A DNA stretch of 64,000 nucleotides. Source: Leeuwenhoekiella blandensis MED217 (lineage in GTDB: Bacteria > Bacteroidota > Bacteroidia > Flavobacteriales > Flavobacteriaceae). The notes beneath the pieces are model-generated. The model had not been told where the DNA came from. It searched no databases and saw only the letters and a program-made list of their open reading frames with translations. Position 1 is the first letter of the stretch. Each line of letters opens with the position of its first letter. The stretch lies in assembly GCF_000152985.1 (NCBI RefSeq), contig NZ_CH672395.1, positions 413,849-477,848 of the forward strand, read 5' to 3'. Below, piece after piece: positions 8,324 to 16,082 of this stretch. A program made the position numbers and the translations under genes.

Positions 8324-9583
8324 ATGAATTTTGAGCGTATTCGAGAAAAATTAAATATCCTGGCCGATGCTGCCAAATATGATGTTTCGTGTTCCAGTAG
8401 TGGCAGCAAGCGATCTAATACCGGCAAAGGTCTGGGCGACAGCAGTGGTATGGGAATCTGTCATAGTTATACCGAAGATGGCCGGTGTATCTCGTTGCTC
8501 AAGATCTTACTTACAAATCATTGCATTTTTGACTGTGCTTATTGTGTTAGCCGAAAAAGTAATGATATCAAGCGTGCCGGCTTTAAAATTCAAGAGGTGG
8601 TAGACTTGACTATCAATTTCTATAGACGTAATTATATCGAAGGTTTATTTTTAAGCAGCGGGATTTTTTCAAGTCCAGATTATACGATGGAGCGTTTGAT
8701 CGCCGTGGCAAAAAAGTTAAGACTTGAGGAAAACTTTAATGGCTACATTCACTTAAAATCAATCCCCGGTTGCAGTGATGAATTGATGCGGGAAGCCGGT
8801 TTGTACGCAGATCGACTGTCTATAAATATTGAAATTCCTACTGTATCCGGACTCAAGCTTTTAGCACCAGAAAAAGATCATAAAGATTTTATCAAGCCGA
8901 TGGAAAAGGTGAAGAATGAGATCCTGCAGTTTAAAGCTGATAGAAAAGTTTCTAGAAAAACACCGGTGTATGCCCCGGCAGGTCAGAGTACGCAAATGAT
9001 CGTGGGAGCTACCGGCGAAAGCGATAAAGATATTATGTATTCTGCAGTGCATTATTATAGCACCTATAATATGAAGCGGGTATATTACTCGGGTTATGTC
9101 CCGGTTCTTCAGGATGAGCGACTACCGGCTTTGGGAACCGAAGTGCCTATGTTGCGTGAAAACAGATTGTATCAAACCGATTGGCTACTTCGATTTTATG
9201 GCTTTGATGTACGCGAAATTTTAAATAAGGAGTATCCCAATCTCGATGTAGATATCGATCCTAAATTGAGTTGGGCTTTGCGTAATATGCATTTGTTTCC
9301 GGTTGATGTTAATACTGCAGATAAACGAATGCTTGCACGTATTCCGGGATTGGGGATGAAGTCAATGTACAAGATTCTAAATGCGCGCAAATACAGAAAA
9401 CTCAATTGGGAACACCTTAAAACCATTGGCGTAGCACTCAATCGAGCCAGGTATTTTATGATTTGCGATTCTAAAACCTGGGAAAAGCGTGACCTCGAGC
9501 CACACAGGATCAAAAGTTTAATACTTCAAAGTTCGCAGAGTAAGTATCAAAAAATGTACAACGATCAATTGCGTTTATTTTAA
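8324..9583 (+). CDS. Putative DNA modification/repair radical SAM protein (rSAM_link_UDG type)
   Basis: The 419-residue protein has the radical-SAM cluster motif C67-x3-C71-x2-C74 (CIFDCAYC) and a conserved N-terminal block with SGSKR and GICHSYTEDGRCISLLK. A helix-hairpin-helix DNA-binding motif near residues 330-365 (ADKRMLARIPGLGMKSMYKI) points to nucleic acid as partner. The family is defined by its linkage to a small DUF4130 protein and often a uracil-DNA-glycosylase-like domain. The DUF4130 partner follows after a single base, while no glycosylase domain is present here. The chemistry has not been established to my knowledge. The divergent S24 repressor suggests damage control. Confidence 0.88.
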   Translation: MNFERIREKLNILADAAKYDVSCSSSGSKRSNTGKGLGDSSGMGICHSYTEDGRCISLLKILLTNHCIFDCAYCVSRKSNDIKRAGFKIQEVVDLTINFYRRNYIEGLFLSSGIFSSPDYTMERLIAVAKKLRLEENFNGYIHLKSIPGCSDELMREAGLYADRLSINIEIPTVSGLKLLAPEKDHKDFIKPMEKVKNEILQFKADRKVSRKTPVYAPAGQSTQMIVGATGESDKDIMYSAVHYYSTYNMKRVYYSGYVPVLQDERLPALGTEVPMLRENRLYQTDWLLRFYGFDVREILNKEYPNLDVDIDPKLSWALRNMHLFPVDVNTADKRMLARIPGLGMKSMYKILNARKYRKLNWEHLKTIGVALNRARYFMICDSKTWEKRDLEPHRIKSLILQSSQSKYQKMYNDQLRLF

Positions 9584-9584
9584 G

Positions 9585-10331
9585 ATGGCTTTACAAAAAC
9601 TCATTTATGATGGAAGTTTTGAAGGCTTGCTCAACGCTATTTTTATAGTTTATCAAGAGCAACTTGATGATGCCGAAATTCTAGAAGAACGTTTTTATGA
9701 GCCCGATTTTTTTGCTGAAGCGCAACAGGTTTATACCGATGATACTAAAGCTACACGCGTATGGGAGGGGTTAAGAAAATTTCCGCAGTTTAGTGCTTCG
9801 GTTTACCGCTCGTTTTTAACAGAGCTGCCCGATAAAGAAATCTATATTCTTGATGCGGTACGGTATGTGCTTAAAACCAAAAACGATAAAGATTATGGTC
9901 AGCCTTCAGTTCTCAAATTGGCACAATTGACCAAACAAGTAGGCCGTGAAAAACACCGTATGGAAGCTTTTGTACGTTTTAAGCGCACCAAAGACGATTT
10001 GTATGTTGCCTTGATCGAACCAGATTTTAATGTGCTTCCGCTTATTGCTAAACATTTTAAAAGCAGATACGCAGATCAACAGTTTTTAATTTTTGATCAA
10101 AAACGTAGCTATGGTATTTTCTATGATCTGGAACGGGTTGAGTTTGTTACTTTAGATTTTGATGATCAGCAGTTAAAAGAGGCATTACATCAAGAAGAAA
10201 AACACTACGATAAAATGTGGCAGGATTATTTTGTAAGTACAGGGATTAAAAATAGAATCAATAAAAAATTGCACTTACAACACGTTCCCAAACGGTATTG
10301 GAAATACTTGAATGAAAAAAATCCGCTTTAG
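9585..10331 (+). CDS. DUF4130 protein, radical-SAM-linked probable DNA-metabolism protein (TIGR03915 type)
   Basis: The 248-residue protein carries the family core HRMEAFVRFKRTKDDLYVALIEP, followed by VLPLIAKHFKSRYADQQFLIFDQKRSYGIFYDL. In many bacteria this domain is fused to a uracil-DNA-glycosylase-like domain; here it stands alone at a length that excludes the fusion. It starts one base after the stop of the radical-SAM gene, so translation is probably coupled. It is likely a partner or DNA-recognition subunit of that enzyme. No catalytic residues can be assigned. Confidence 0.85.
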   Translation: MALQKLIYDGSFEGLLNAIFIVYQEQLDDAEILEERFYEPDFFAEAQQVYTDDTKATRVWEGLRKFPQFSASVYRSFLTELPDKEIYILDAVRYVLKTKNDKDYGQPSVLKLAQLTKQVGREKHRMEAFVRFKRTKDDLYVALIEPDFNVLPLIAKHFKSRYADQQFLIFDQKRSYGIFYDLERVEFVTLDFDDQQLKEALHQEEKHYDKMWQDYFVSTGIKNRINKKLHLQHVPKRYWKYLNEKNPL

Positions 10332-10376
10332 GATTAAATGATTATTTTTAATTATGTAACCAATAAAAATCCAAAG

Positions 10377-10580
10377 ATGAAACGTATTTTTTTAAGTTTA
10401 GCAATGATCGCTTTAGTAGGTAGTGTTTATTCGTGTAGAGAGACCACGCAAGAAAAAACAGAAGAAGCTGTAGAAGCGATGGGAGAAGATATTGAAGATG
10501 CGGCAGAAGAGGCAGGTGAGGCCATTCAAGAGGGAGCAGATGAACTCAATGACGAGATTCAAGGGAACGACGATAACTAA
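10377..10580 (+). CDS. Small acidic lipoprotein (CRE family, copy 3)
   Basis: Starting at the ATG at 10377, the protein has 67 residues: a signal peptide with lipobox VGSVYSC, then RETTQEKTEEAVEAMGED and a helical, very acidic tail with an alanine-rich heptad-like pattern. An in-frame ATG 39 bases upstream would add a polar extension before the signal and is less likely. It lies 45 bases after the DUF4130 gene. It is closely similar to copy 4 at 10990 (CRETT-EKTE-A). Function unknown. Confidence 0.72.
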   Translation: MKRIFLSLAMIALVGSVYSCRETTQEKTEEAVEAMGEDIEDAAEEAGEAIQEGADELNDEIQGNDDN

Positions 10581-10604
10581 ATAGAATTTCAATCGAATAT
10601 CGCT

Positions 10605-10640
10605 AAAGCATTTTAAAAGAAATTTTAAGATGCTTTTTTA
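10605..10640 (+). terminator. Intrinsic terminator after small lipoprotein copy 3
   Basis: A 14-bp stem, AAAGCATTTTAAAA / TTTTAAGATGCTTT with one mismatch and a GAAA loop, continues into a T run. Confidence 0.75.
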
Positions 10641-10989
10641 TTGGCTCCGCCAAAGGGTTTAATATTCCGAGGCTTTCCCTGAGTTAGTTTATTGGTATCG
10701 ACATAGACTTTGATAATTTGTTTCTATAGCCGTCGGGATGCATCTAAATTGAATTTTTGCTAGCGAATGCTTCAAGAACTTATCCGGGTTAGATTATTTA
10801 TAGGTCTCTGTACTTTTTTTTTTGAAAAATCCAAAAATTGAAGAGATATTGATAATCAATTTGTTGTGTGGGTTGCGTTATTTTTAGCAAAAACGTAAAA
10901 TGACAAAATATTTAATAAAATTTAAGAATAAGCGATGTTAATTTATATACATTTGACACTAATTAACGCTAATTAAAATTACATCAATT
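10641..10989. other. Long intergenic gap with degenerate sequence and a promoter
   Basis: The gap of about 350 bases between the terminator and small lipoprotein copy 4 holds no convincing gene. At 10668-10685 there is an imperfect hairpin around CCGAGGCTTTCCC. On the minus strand a short open stretch of about 30 codons (10640-10735) begins right after a stop codon and has no start, which looks like decayed or repeat-derived sequence. TACATTTG at 10948-10955 is a good TAnnTTTG element for the downstream lipoprotein gene, but no clear TTG partner is seen. Confidence 0.4.
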
Positions 10990-11226
10990 ATGAAAAAATT
11001 TATGTTTAGTGCATTTGCACTTTTATTAATGGTTTCTGTTTCTGCTTGTCGCGAAACTACCGAAGAAAAAACTGAAGACGCTATGGAAAGCGCTGCTGAC
11101 GATATGGGTGATGCTATGGAAGATGCAGGTGATGCTGTAGAAGAAGCTGCAGAAGATACTGAAGCAGCAGTTGAAGAAGGTGCTCAAGAAGTTGAGGACG
11201 AAGTTGAAGGAAACGACGACATGTAA
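10990..11226 (+). CDS. Small acidic lipoprotein (CRE family, copy 4)
   Basis: The 78-residue protein has a typical lipoprotein signal (LLLMVSVSAC), followed by RETTEEKTEDAMES and an alanine/aspartate/glutamate-rich tail with periodic DAMEDAGDAVEEAAED repeats, probably one long amphipathic acidic helix. It is monocistronic: a TACATTTG element stands upstream and a strong terminator downstream. Nearest relative in the window is copy 3 at 10377. The strong negative charge might hold cations or interact with the cell wall, but this is speculation. Confidence 0.75.
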   Translation: MKKFMFSAFALLLMVSVSACRETTEEKTEDAMESAADDMGDAMEDAGDAVEEAAEDTEAAVEEGAQEVEDEVEGNDDM

Positions 11227-11249
11227 TCTCAAATTGAGATTTATATAAG

Positions 11250-11282
11250 AAAGCCCCGAATGAAAATTCGGGGCTTTTTTTA
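11250..11282. terminator. Terminator between small lipoprotein copy 4 and fabD
   Basis: A perfect 11-bp GC-rich stem, AAAGCCCCGAA / TTCGGGGCTTT, is followed by a run of seven T residues. It separates two convergent genes. Confidence 0.9.
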
Positions 11283-11301
11283 TGATTTGTAATACTATAG
11301 G

Positions 11302-12183
11302 TTAAACGCTGGCGCTACTTGTTGCAGCTTGGCGGTCAACTTTTTTAACCAAGCCTTGTAATACTTTTCCGGGACCCACTTCAATAAATTCTGAAGCACC
11401 ATCGGCTAGCATATTTTTCACACTTTGCGTCCATTTTACCGGTGCTGTCAATTGAAAAAGAAGATTCTTTTTAATTTCAGCAGGATCTGTTACAGCAGTG
11501 GTACTTACGTTTTGATAAATAGGACAGGTAGGTTCACTAAAAGTGGTTTTCTCAATTGCGGCAGCAAGCTCCTCTCGAGCAGGTTCCATAAGAGGGGAGT
11601 GAAATGCTCCACCCACAGGAAGTACTAAAGCGCGCTTTGCACCACGCTCTTTCAAACGCTCGCAAGCTTCATTTACCGCATCAATTGCTCCAGAAATGAT
11701 CAATTGTCCCGGGCAATTGTAGTTTGCTGCAACCACCACACCATCAACATCTGCACAAACCGATTCTACAAGTTCGTCTTCAAGCCCTAAAATAGCAGCC
11801 ATTGTAGAAGGCTCATGGTCACAAGCTTTTTGCATCGCTTGTGCACGCTGCGAGACTAAGCGAAGACCGTCTTCAAAACTCAATACACCATTAGCTACAA
11901 GTGCAGAAATTTCACCTAAAGAATGTCCTGCAACCATTTGGGGTACCGCTTCCGCTCCCAAAGCTTTAAATAAAGCAACCGAATGCAAGAAAATCGCCGG
12001 TTGTGTTACTTTGGTCTCTTTCAGTTCTTCGGCAGTGCCTTCAAACATAATTTTGGTTATATCAAAGCCAAGGATCTCATTGGCACGCTCAAACAATTCG
12101 CGAGCAGTGGCTGAGGCTTCATAAACATCTTTACCCATTCCGGTAAACTGCGCTCCCTGACCGGGAAAAACATATGCTTTCAT
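11302..12183 (-). CDS. fabD: Malonyl-CoA:acyl-carrier-protein transacylase
   Basis: The 293-residue protein loads malonate from CoA onto ACP, supplying fatty acid elongation in the cytoplasm. The nucleophile lies in GHSLGE (Ser88), the substrate arginine in SQRAQAMQ (Arg113), the catalytic histidine in GGAFHSPLM (His195), and the N-terminal FPGQGAQ motif is present. Length is usual. It stands alone here rather than in a fab cluster and has its own terminator shared with the convergent lipoprotein gene. Confidence 0.95.
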   Translation of the reverse strand: MKAYVFPGQGAQFTGMGKDVYEASATARELFERANEILGFDITKIMFEGTAEELKETKVTQPAIFLHSVALFKALGAEAVPQMVAGHSLGEISALVANGVLSFEDGLRLVSQRAQAMQKACDHEPSTMAAILGLEDELVESVCADVDGVVVAANYNCPGQLIISGAIDAVNEACERLKERGAKRALVLPVGGAFHSPLMEPAREELAAAIEKTTFSEPTCPIYQNVSTTAVTDPAEIKKNLLFQLTAPVKWTQSVKNMLADGASEFIEVGPGKVLQGLVKKVDRQAATSSASV

Positions 12184-12301
12184 AAATAGATTTTTCTAAA
12201 TAGTGCTGCAAAAATACACATACACATATGGATTCAGAAATTATAAATACAAAGTGCGGTATTTATTCTTGTAAAGTTGCTTATTTTGAATGATATAGGA
12301 A

Positions 12302-12700
12302 ATGATCTTAATGATGAAACACAATCAATATTTTAAAATACTCGTTTTTTTAGTCTGGGTTTTTTCAACTACTGCTATGTATGCGCAATATGATGCGATC
12401 AGTAATCTTCCACTCAAGCAAAATCCTGCATATCAATGGGCTAATGAAAGCAAAAGGGCTTCTATAAAAGAGGCTAAAATGCAGGTTGATTTTTATTTAA
12501 AACAGAAAGATGCTGAAAACTACATCTACATTGTTGATGGTCAGGTTTTACCTGTAAATGATTTTAAAGAATATAAAGAAAGCATATTGAAGCAAGCTCG
12601 TGCCATCAATTTTGTAAAAAGAATAGACAGTGTTATGGGATATCCCTCTCACCGTAGACGAATGCTTATTTTGATAACCACACAAACCGTTGAAGATTAG
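12302..12700 (+). CDS. Hypothetical secreted protein, 132 residues
   Basis: I do not recognise this protein. It has an N-terminal hydrophobic signal (about residues 10-29, ending MYAQ) and then a soluble region of about 100 residues with mixed helices and KEAKMQVDFYLKQKDAENYIYIVDGQVL, ending in a basic patch SHRRRM. In-frame ATGs at 12311 and 12314 are alternative starts; the latter has AGGAA at good distance. Its last four bases overlap the convergent kinase gene. It is probably periplasmic. Confidence 0.65.
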   Translation: MILMMKHNQYFKILVFLVWVFSTTAMYAQYDAISNLPLKQNPAYQWANESKRASIKEAKMQVDFYLKQKDAENYIYIVDGQVLPVNDFKEYKESILKQARAINFVKRIDSVMGYPSHRRRMLILITTQTVED

Positions 12701-13545
12701 CTGTAGATCTTTAGAATCGATATTGCTGTGTTGTAGTAATGCCCCCCAAAAAGGTTCACGTGAACCAGAATGTAATAAAGTTGCCAGAGTTTTATTCGGC
12801 TTTGCCAGTCTTCAGCCAGCGGAAATGCTTCATTGTACACGTTAAAAATTTCAGCTTCAAAACCGCCAAAAAGTTGCATCATTGCAAGATCCATCTCCCG
12901 GGGCGCGTAACAGGTCGCGGGGTCTATAAGTGCCGGGAAACCTTGTTCATTAATGATATAATTGCCTCCCCATAAATCACCGTGAATCAGGGAAGCCGGC
13001 TCAAGCGGGATGAGATCGGTTATCGTGTTATAAAAGCCATCTAGATTTTTGAAAGCATAACCTTGCTCGGAAGCCATTTCAAACTGTGGCAGCAAACGTT
13101 GCTCTATATAAAAACTCGCTGCATCCGTTTTTTGCGTATTGTATTGAGGTAGGCTCCCGATGTAATTATCTTCAGCAAACCCAAAAGGAGCAGTAGCTTG
13201 ATGCATTTTTGCCAAGCTATTGCCAAAAATTTCTGCAAACTTTGGATGTTTCGGTTTGGCATCAATATACTCAAGAATTAAAAAGCTATCTGTGCCGAAG
13301 TTTCCAACTTGTATAACTTTCGGGATCTGGAAGCTTTCAGCTTGTCGAAGTTCCTGAAGACCTTTTGCTTCAAGGTCAAACATATTGGGATAGCGTTTTG
13401 CATCATTGACTTTGATGACAAAGTGCTTCTCTTCAGTTTTTAATAGGTAAACATTATTAATGTCGCCGCCTGATAAAGGACGTATTTCGGTTAGGGTAGT
13501 GTTTAGTGTAGATTCAAGATGGGTTTTGAAATCAGCGTTTAGCAT
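12697..13545 (-). CDS. Fructosamine/ketosamine kinase-family protein
   Basis: The 282-residue protein has the fructosamine-3-kinase family fold of aminoglycoside-phosphotransferase type. Its hallmark HGDLWGGNYI contains the catalytic Asp, and LIDPATCYAPREMDLAMMQLFGGF follows with the metal-binding DPA. The N-terminal part has LSGGDINNVY and VIKVN (ATP lysine). Bacterial members phosphorylate ketosamines, helping to remove sugar adducts from proteins. It overlaps folA by 14 bases at its 5' end, so the two are probably translated together, though they have no shared pathway. Confidence 0.88.
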   Translation of the reverse strand: MLNADFKTHLESTLNTTLTEIRPLSGGDINNVYLLKTEEKHFVIKVNDAKRYPNMFDLEAKGLQELRQAESFQIPKVIQVGNFGTDSFLILEYIDAKPKHPKFAEIFGNSLAKMHQATAPFGFAEDNYIGSLPQYNTQKTDAASFYIEQRLLPQFEMASEQGYAFKNLDGFYNTITDLIPLEPASLIHGDLWGGNYIINEQGFPALIDPATCYAPREMDLAMMQLFGGFEAEIFNVYNEAFPLAEDWQSRIKLWQLYYILVHVNLFGGHYYNTAISILKIYS

Positions 13546-14020
13546 ACGTTAGATAGGTAAAAGCATAGTCGTGTTTCTCGTCCTTAGGGTGATAAGATTC
13601 TTCAAGCAACTCCCAAGTGTCATCATCAATTTCCGGGAAAAACGCATCAGCTTCAAAAGTGCCGTGAACTCGAGTGAGTTCTATATGCGTGGCAAATTCC
13701 ATCCCAAGCTTATAAATTTCGCCGCCGCCAATAATGTACGGATTCTCATCATCAACCACAGTTTTAATAGCTTCCTCGATACTATTAACTACAATAATAT
13801 GTTCTCCGGCATCATAATCGCTTTTTCGTGTGATAACAATGTGCGTTCTATTAGGTAAAGGTTTAGGAAATGATTCAAACGTCTTTCTTCCCATAATGAT
13901 GTGATGATGCGAAGTCAATTTTTTAAAGCGTTTAAAATCATCAGGCAAGTGCCAAACTAAGTCATTATCCTTTCCTAAAGCATTATTTTCTGCGGCCGCA
14001 GCGATCAATGTTATTTTCAT
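13532..14020 (-). CDS. folA: Dihydrofolate reductase
   Basis: The 162-residue protein makes tetrahydrofolate with NADPH. Family features are AAAAENNALGKDNDLVWHLP with the Trp/Leu loop, the acidic substrate residue in DDFKRFK, IMGRKTFESFPKPLPNRTHIVI, and IIGGGEIYKL. Length is standard. It lies three bases after the 2TM protein gene and overlaps the kinase gene. In many flavobacteria thyA sits next to folA; here thyA is about 5 kb away on the same strand. Confidence 0.95.
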   Translation of the reverse strand: MKITLIAAAAENNALGKDNDLVWHLPDDFKRFKKLTSHHHIIMGRKTFESFPKPLPNRTHIVITRKSDYDAGEHIIVVNSIEEAIKTVVDDENPYIIGGGEIYKLGMEFATHIELTRVHGTFEADAFFPEIDDDTWELLEESYHPKDEKHDYAFTYLTYAKR

Positions 14021-14023
14021 TAT

Positions 14024-14452
14024 TTATGGTTCTAAAGGCGTATTAGGTCTGGTGATTTCAGGTTTTGAGGTTGTAGGTAAAGGATGTTCTTTTTCAACTT
14101 TTGTTTTTAGTTTTTCAATTTTTGCTTGCTGCTTGGCTACGAGTTTATCAAGCTGCTCATTTTCCCACTTCTTATTCATGAAACTGCTGAACAGAAATAC
14201 ATTCAAAAAATGAATTAAAAAGAAGAAAAACCAAATGAGCGTTGCCCATACAAACCAATCTACCTGTGCAGGTCTAAAATTGACACCAAAATCAAGAAAT
14301 TTATTCAGAATGATGAACAGTACAGCACCGGCAAGAAAGACAATAAAATGTCTGAAAAGATTCTTTTTTTGTTTGATTCTGTATTGAGCATATTCAATAA
14401 GTTCTCGCTGCTCGCGGTCTATTTTTGTCGTTTCCTGCTTTTTTGAGAACAT
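14024..14452 (-). CDS. 2TM-domain membrane protein
   Basis: The 142-residue protein has two hydrophobic helices (about residues 36-58 and 66-92) joined by a short turn, flanked by a basic segment (YRIKQKKNLFRHF) and followed by a charged coiled-coil-like tail (residues 95-130, ENEQLDKLVAKQQAKIEKL). This fits the 2TM domain family, small inner-membrane proteins of unknown function that often accompany LytTR regulators. No LytTR gene is present here. It is the first gene of the probable 2TM-folA-kinase transcript. Confidence 0.8.
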   Translation of the reverse strand: MFSKKQETTKIDREQRELIEYAQYRIKQKKNLFRHFIVFLAGAVLFIILNKFLDFGVNFRPAQVDWFVWATLIWFFFFLIHFLNVFLFSSFMNKKWENEQLDKLVAKQQAKIEKLKTKVEKEHPLPTTSKPEITRPNTPLEP

Positions 14453-14510
14453 AAGAAAAAGTAAATTGTGTGAGAATCAAATTTACAAGATTTAATCGCT
14501 ATACTCCCTT

Positions 14511-15581
14511 ATGAAAAACTTAAAAAAGGAATTTCCGGTCACGGCAAATTACACACATCTCAATACTGCAGGTTCAGGCTTGCTTTCAGAAACACTACTG
14601 GATTTTAGACAGAATCACGATCTGGATTATCTCGTGATGGGAAGTCTTTTAAAAGATAATCAAGATAAGTTTATTACGAGCGTAAGAAAAGATGTAGGTG
14701 CTTTTTTTAAGTGTAATCCTGCTCGTGTGGCACTGGTTTCAAGTTTCTCTATGGGTTTTAATATGATGCTTGAAGCTTTACCTGCAAATAGCAAGGTTTT
14801 ATTGCTTGCCGAAGATTATCCTTCGATCAACTGGCCTGTTGAAGCGCGTGATTTTGAAGTGTGTTATGCCGAGATCAATACTAATCTTGAGGAAAATATT
14901 TTAGAAGCAGTAGCCAAGCATAAGCCTGATGTTTTTTGTCTGAGTCTTGTGCAGTATGTGAGTGGTGTGCAAGTGGATTTTGAATTTCTTAAAGCCTTAA
15001 AAAAGGAGTATCCGGATTTATTGATTTGTGGTGATGGAACCCAGTATTGCGGCGTGGAGCCTTTTGATTTTGAAGCTAGCGGACTAGATATTTTGGGGGC
15101 AAGTGCTTATAAATGGTTGAATGCGGGTTATGGTAATGGTTTCTTTTTGTTTAAAGAAGGTGTGGAACAAGTGCTAAAACCAAAAGCTGTAGGTTTTGGT
15201 TCGGTACGCGGCTTGTACAAAGAAAATGAGCACTCTTTGATTGGTAAATTTGAACCGGGTCACATTGATACGCTTAACTTAGGTAGCTTGCAGGCGGCGC
15301 TTCAGTTGGTTAAAAAAGTGGGATATGACACTATTTCAACACAGATCGAGCTTTTGAAACGAAGAGCTATTGAAGAATTTTCTAGCCGTAATTTACTAGA
15401 TGATGTGGTGCTTGAGCGTAAAATACATTCATCGATCTTTAATATTACGGGAGATCAAAAATTATTTGAAAAGCTTCGGTCACACGATGTCATTTGTTCA
15501 CAACGTGGATCAGGTATTCGTGTAAGTTTCCATTATTTTAATACGGAAAGTGATTTGGAGAAGCTTCTGAAGTTAATTTAG
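14511..15581 (+). CDS. Class-V-fold PLP-dependent aminotransferase / lyase-like enzyme
   Basis: The 356-residue protein resembles the cysteine desulfurase/serine-aminotransferase (class V) fold. The start HLNTAGSGLLSE is the usual substrate-entry segment, DGTQYCG has the PLP-pyridine Asp, and the Schiff-base lysine is in GASAYKWLNAGYGNGFF. Relatives act as aminotransferases, C-S lyases or desulfurases. It has none of the neighbours of iron-sulfur assembly. The nearby egtB and egtD lack an EgtE-type C-S lyase, which is also a class V PLP enzyme, so that role is worth testing, but nothing in the sequence proves it. Confidence 0.82.
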   Translation: MKNLKKEFPVTANYTHLNTAGSGLLSETLLDFRQNHDLDYLVMGSLLKDNQDKFITSVRKDVGAFFKCNPARVALVSSFSMGFNMMLEALPANSKVLLLAEDYPSINWPVEARDFEVCYAEINTNLEENILEAVAKHKPDVFCLSLVQYVSGVQVDFEFLKALKKEYPDLLICGDGTQYCGVEPFDFEASGLDILGASAYKWLNAGYGNGFFLFKEGVEQVLKPKAVGFGSVRGLYKENEHSLIGKFEPGHIDTLNLGSLQAALQLVKKVGYDTISTQIELLKRRAIEEFSSRNLLDDVVLERKIHSSIFNITGDQKLFEKLRSHDVICSQRGSGIRVSFHYFNTESDLEKLLKLI

Positions 15582-15770
15582 CATTAAACCAATCGTTCAG
15601 GTTGTTAATTATGTGCGATTATTTAAATTGAAATCGTTTTCGTGTTTAAGTATTGATTTTCAAAAGCTTATAAAACTGGATATTCAAAAAAAATTAAGCT
15701 AAAATGCTGGTTTAATGAATTTTATCGGATGTTCAGTCTTAAATTTGTTTAAATCGAAAAGAAAATCGTT

Positions 15771-16061
15771 ATGCCTATCACCAAACAATTTTTAAAGTCA
15801 AAACCAGAATGTAAAGTAACGTTCACTGTTTTAGATATCGATGCTAATTCGGTAGCTGTGGCCGGTGACTTTAACGAATGGGAAAAAGTAGAATTAAAAA
15901 AACTGAAAAACGGTTCTTTTAAAGGTGCTATAAATATTCCTGTTGAAGCTTCTTATGAATTCAAATATGCCGTAGACGGGGAGTGGATGAACGAGCCGGA
16001 AGCAGACGGTTACCAATGGAATGACTTTGCAGGTGCCGATAACAGTGTGCTTACGCTTTAA
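15771..16061 (+). CDS. Single-domain isoamylase early-set / AMPK-type glycogen-binding protein
   Basis: The 96-residue protein is almost entirely one CBM48-like beta-sandwich: VTFTVLDIDANSVAVAGDFNEWE, LKKLKNGSFKGAINIP and YEFKYAVDGEWMNEPEAD, with the aromatic and polar sugar-contact positions of the family. It has no signal peptide, so it is cytoplasmic. Such free-standing domains are common in flavobacteria and presumably bind alpha-glucans or pair with other proteins. No glycogen metabolism gene lies next to it. Confidence 0.85.
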   Translation: MPITKQFLKSKPECKVTFTVLDIDANSVAVAGDFNEWEKVELKKLKNGSFKGAINIPVEASYEFKYAVDGEWMNEPEADGYQWNDFAGADNSVLTL

Positions 16062-16082
16062 TAATTTTAGAGGCGGCTTATT

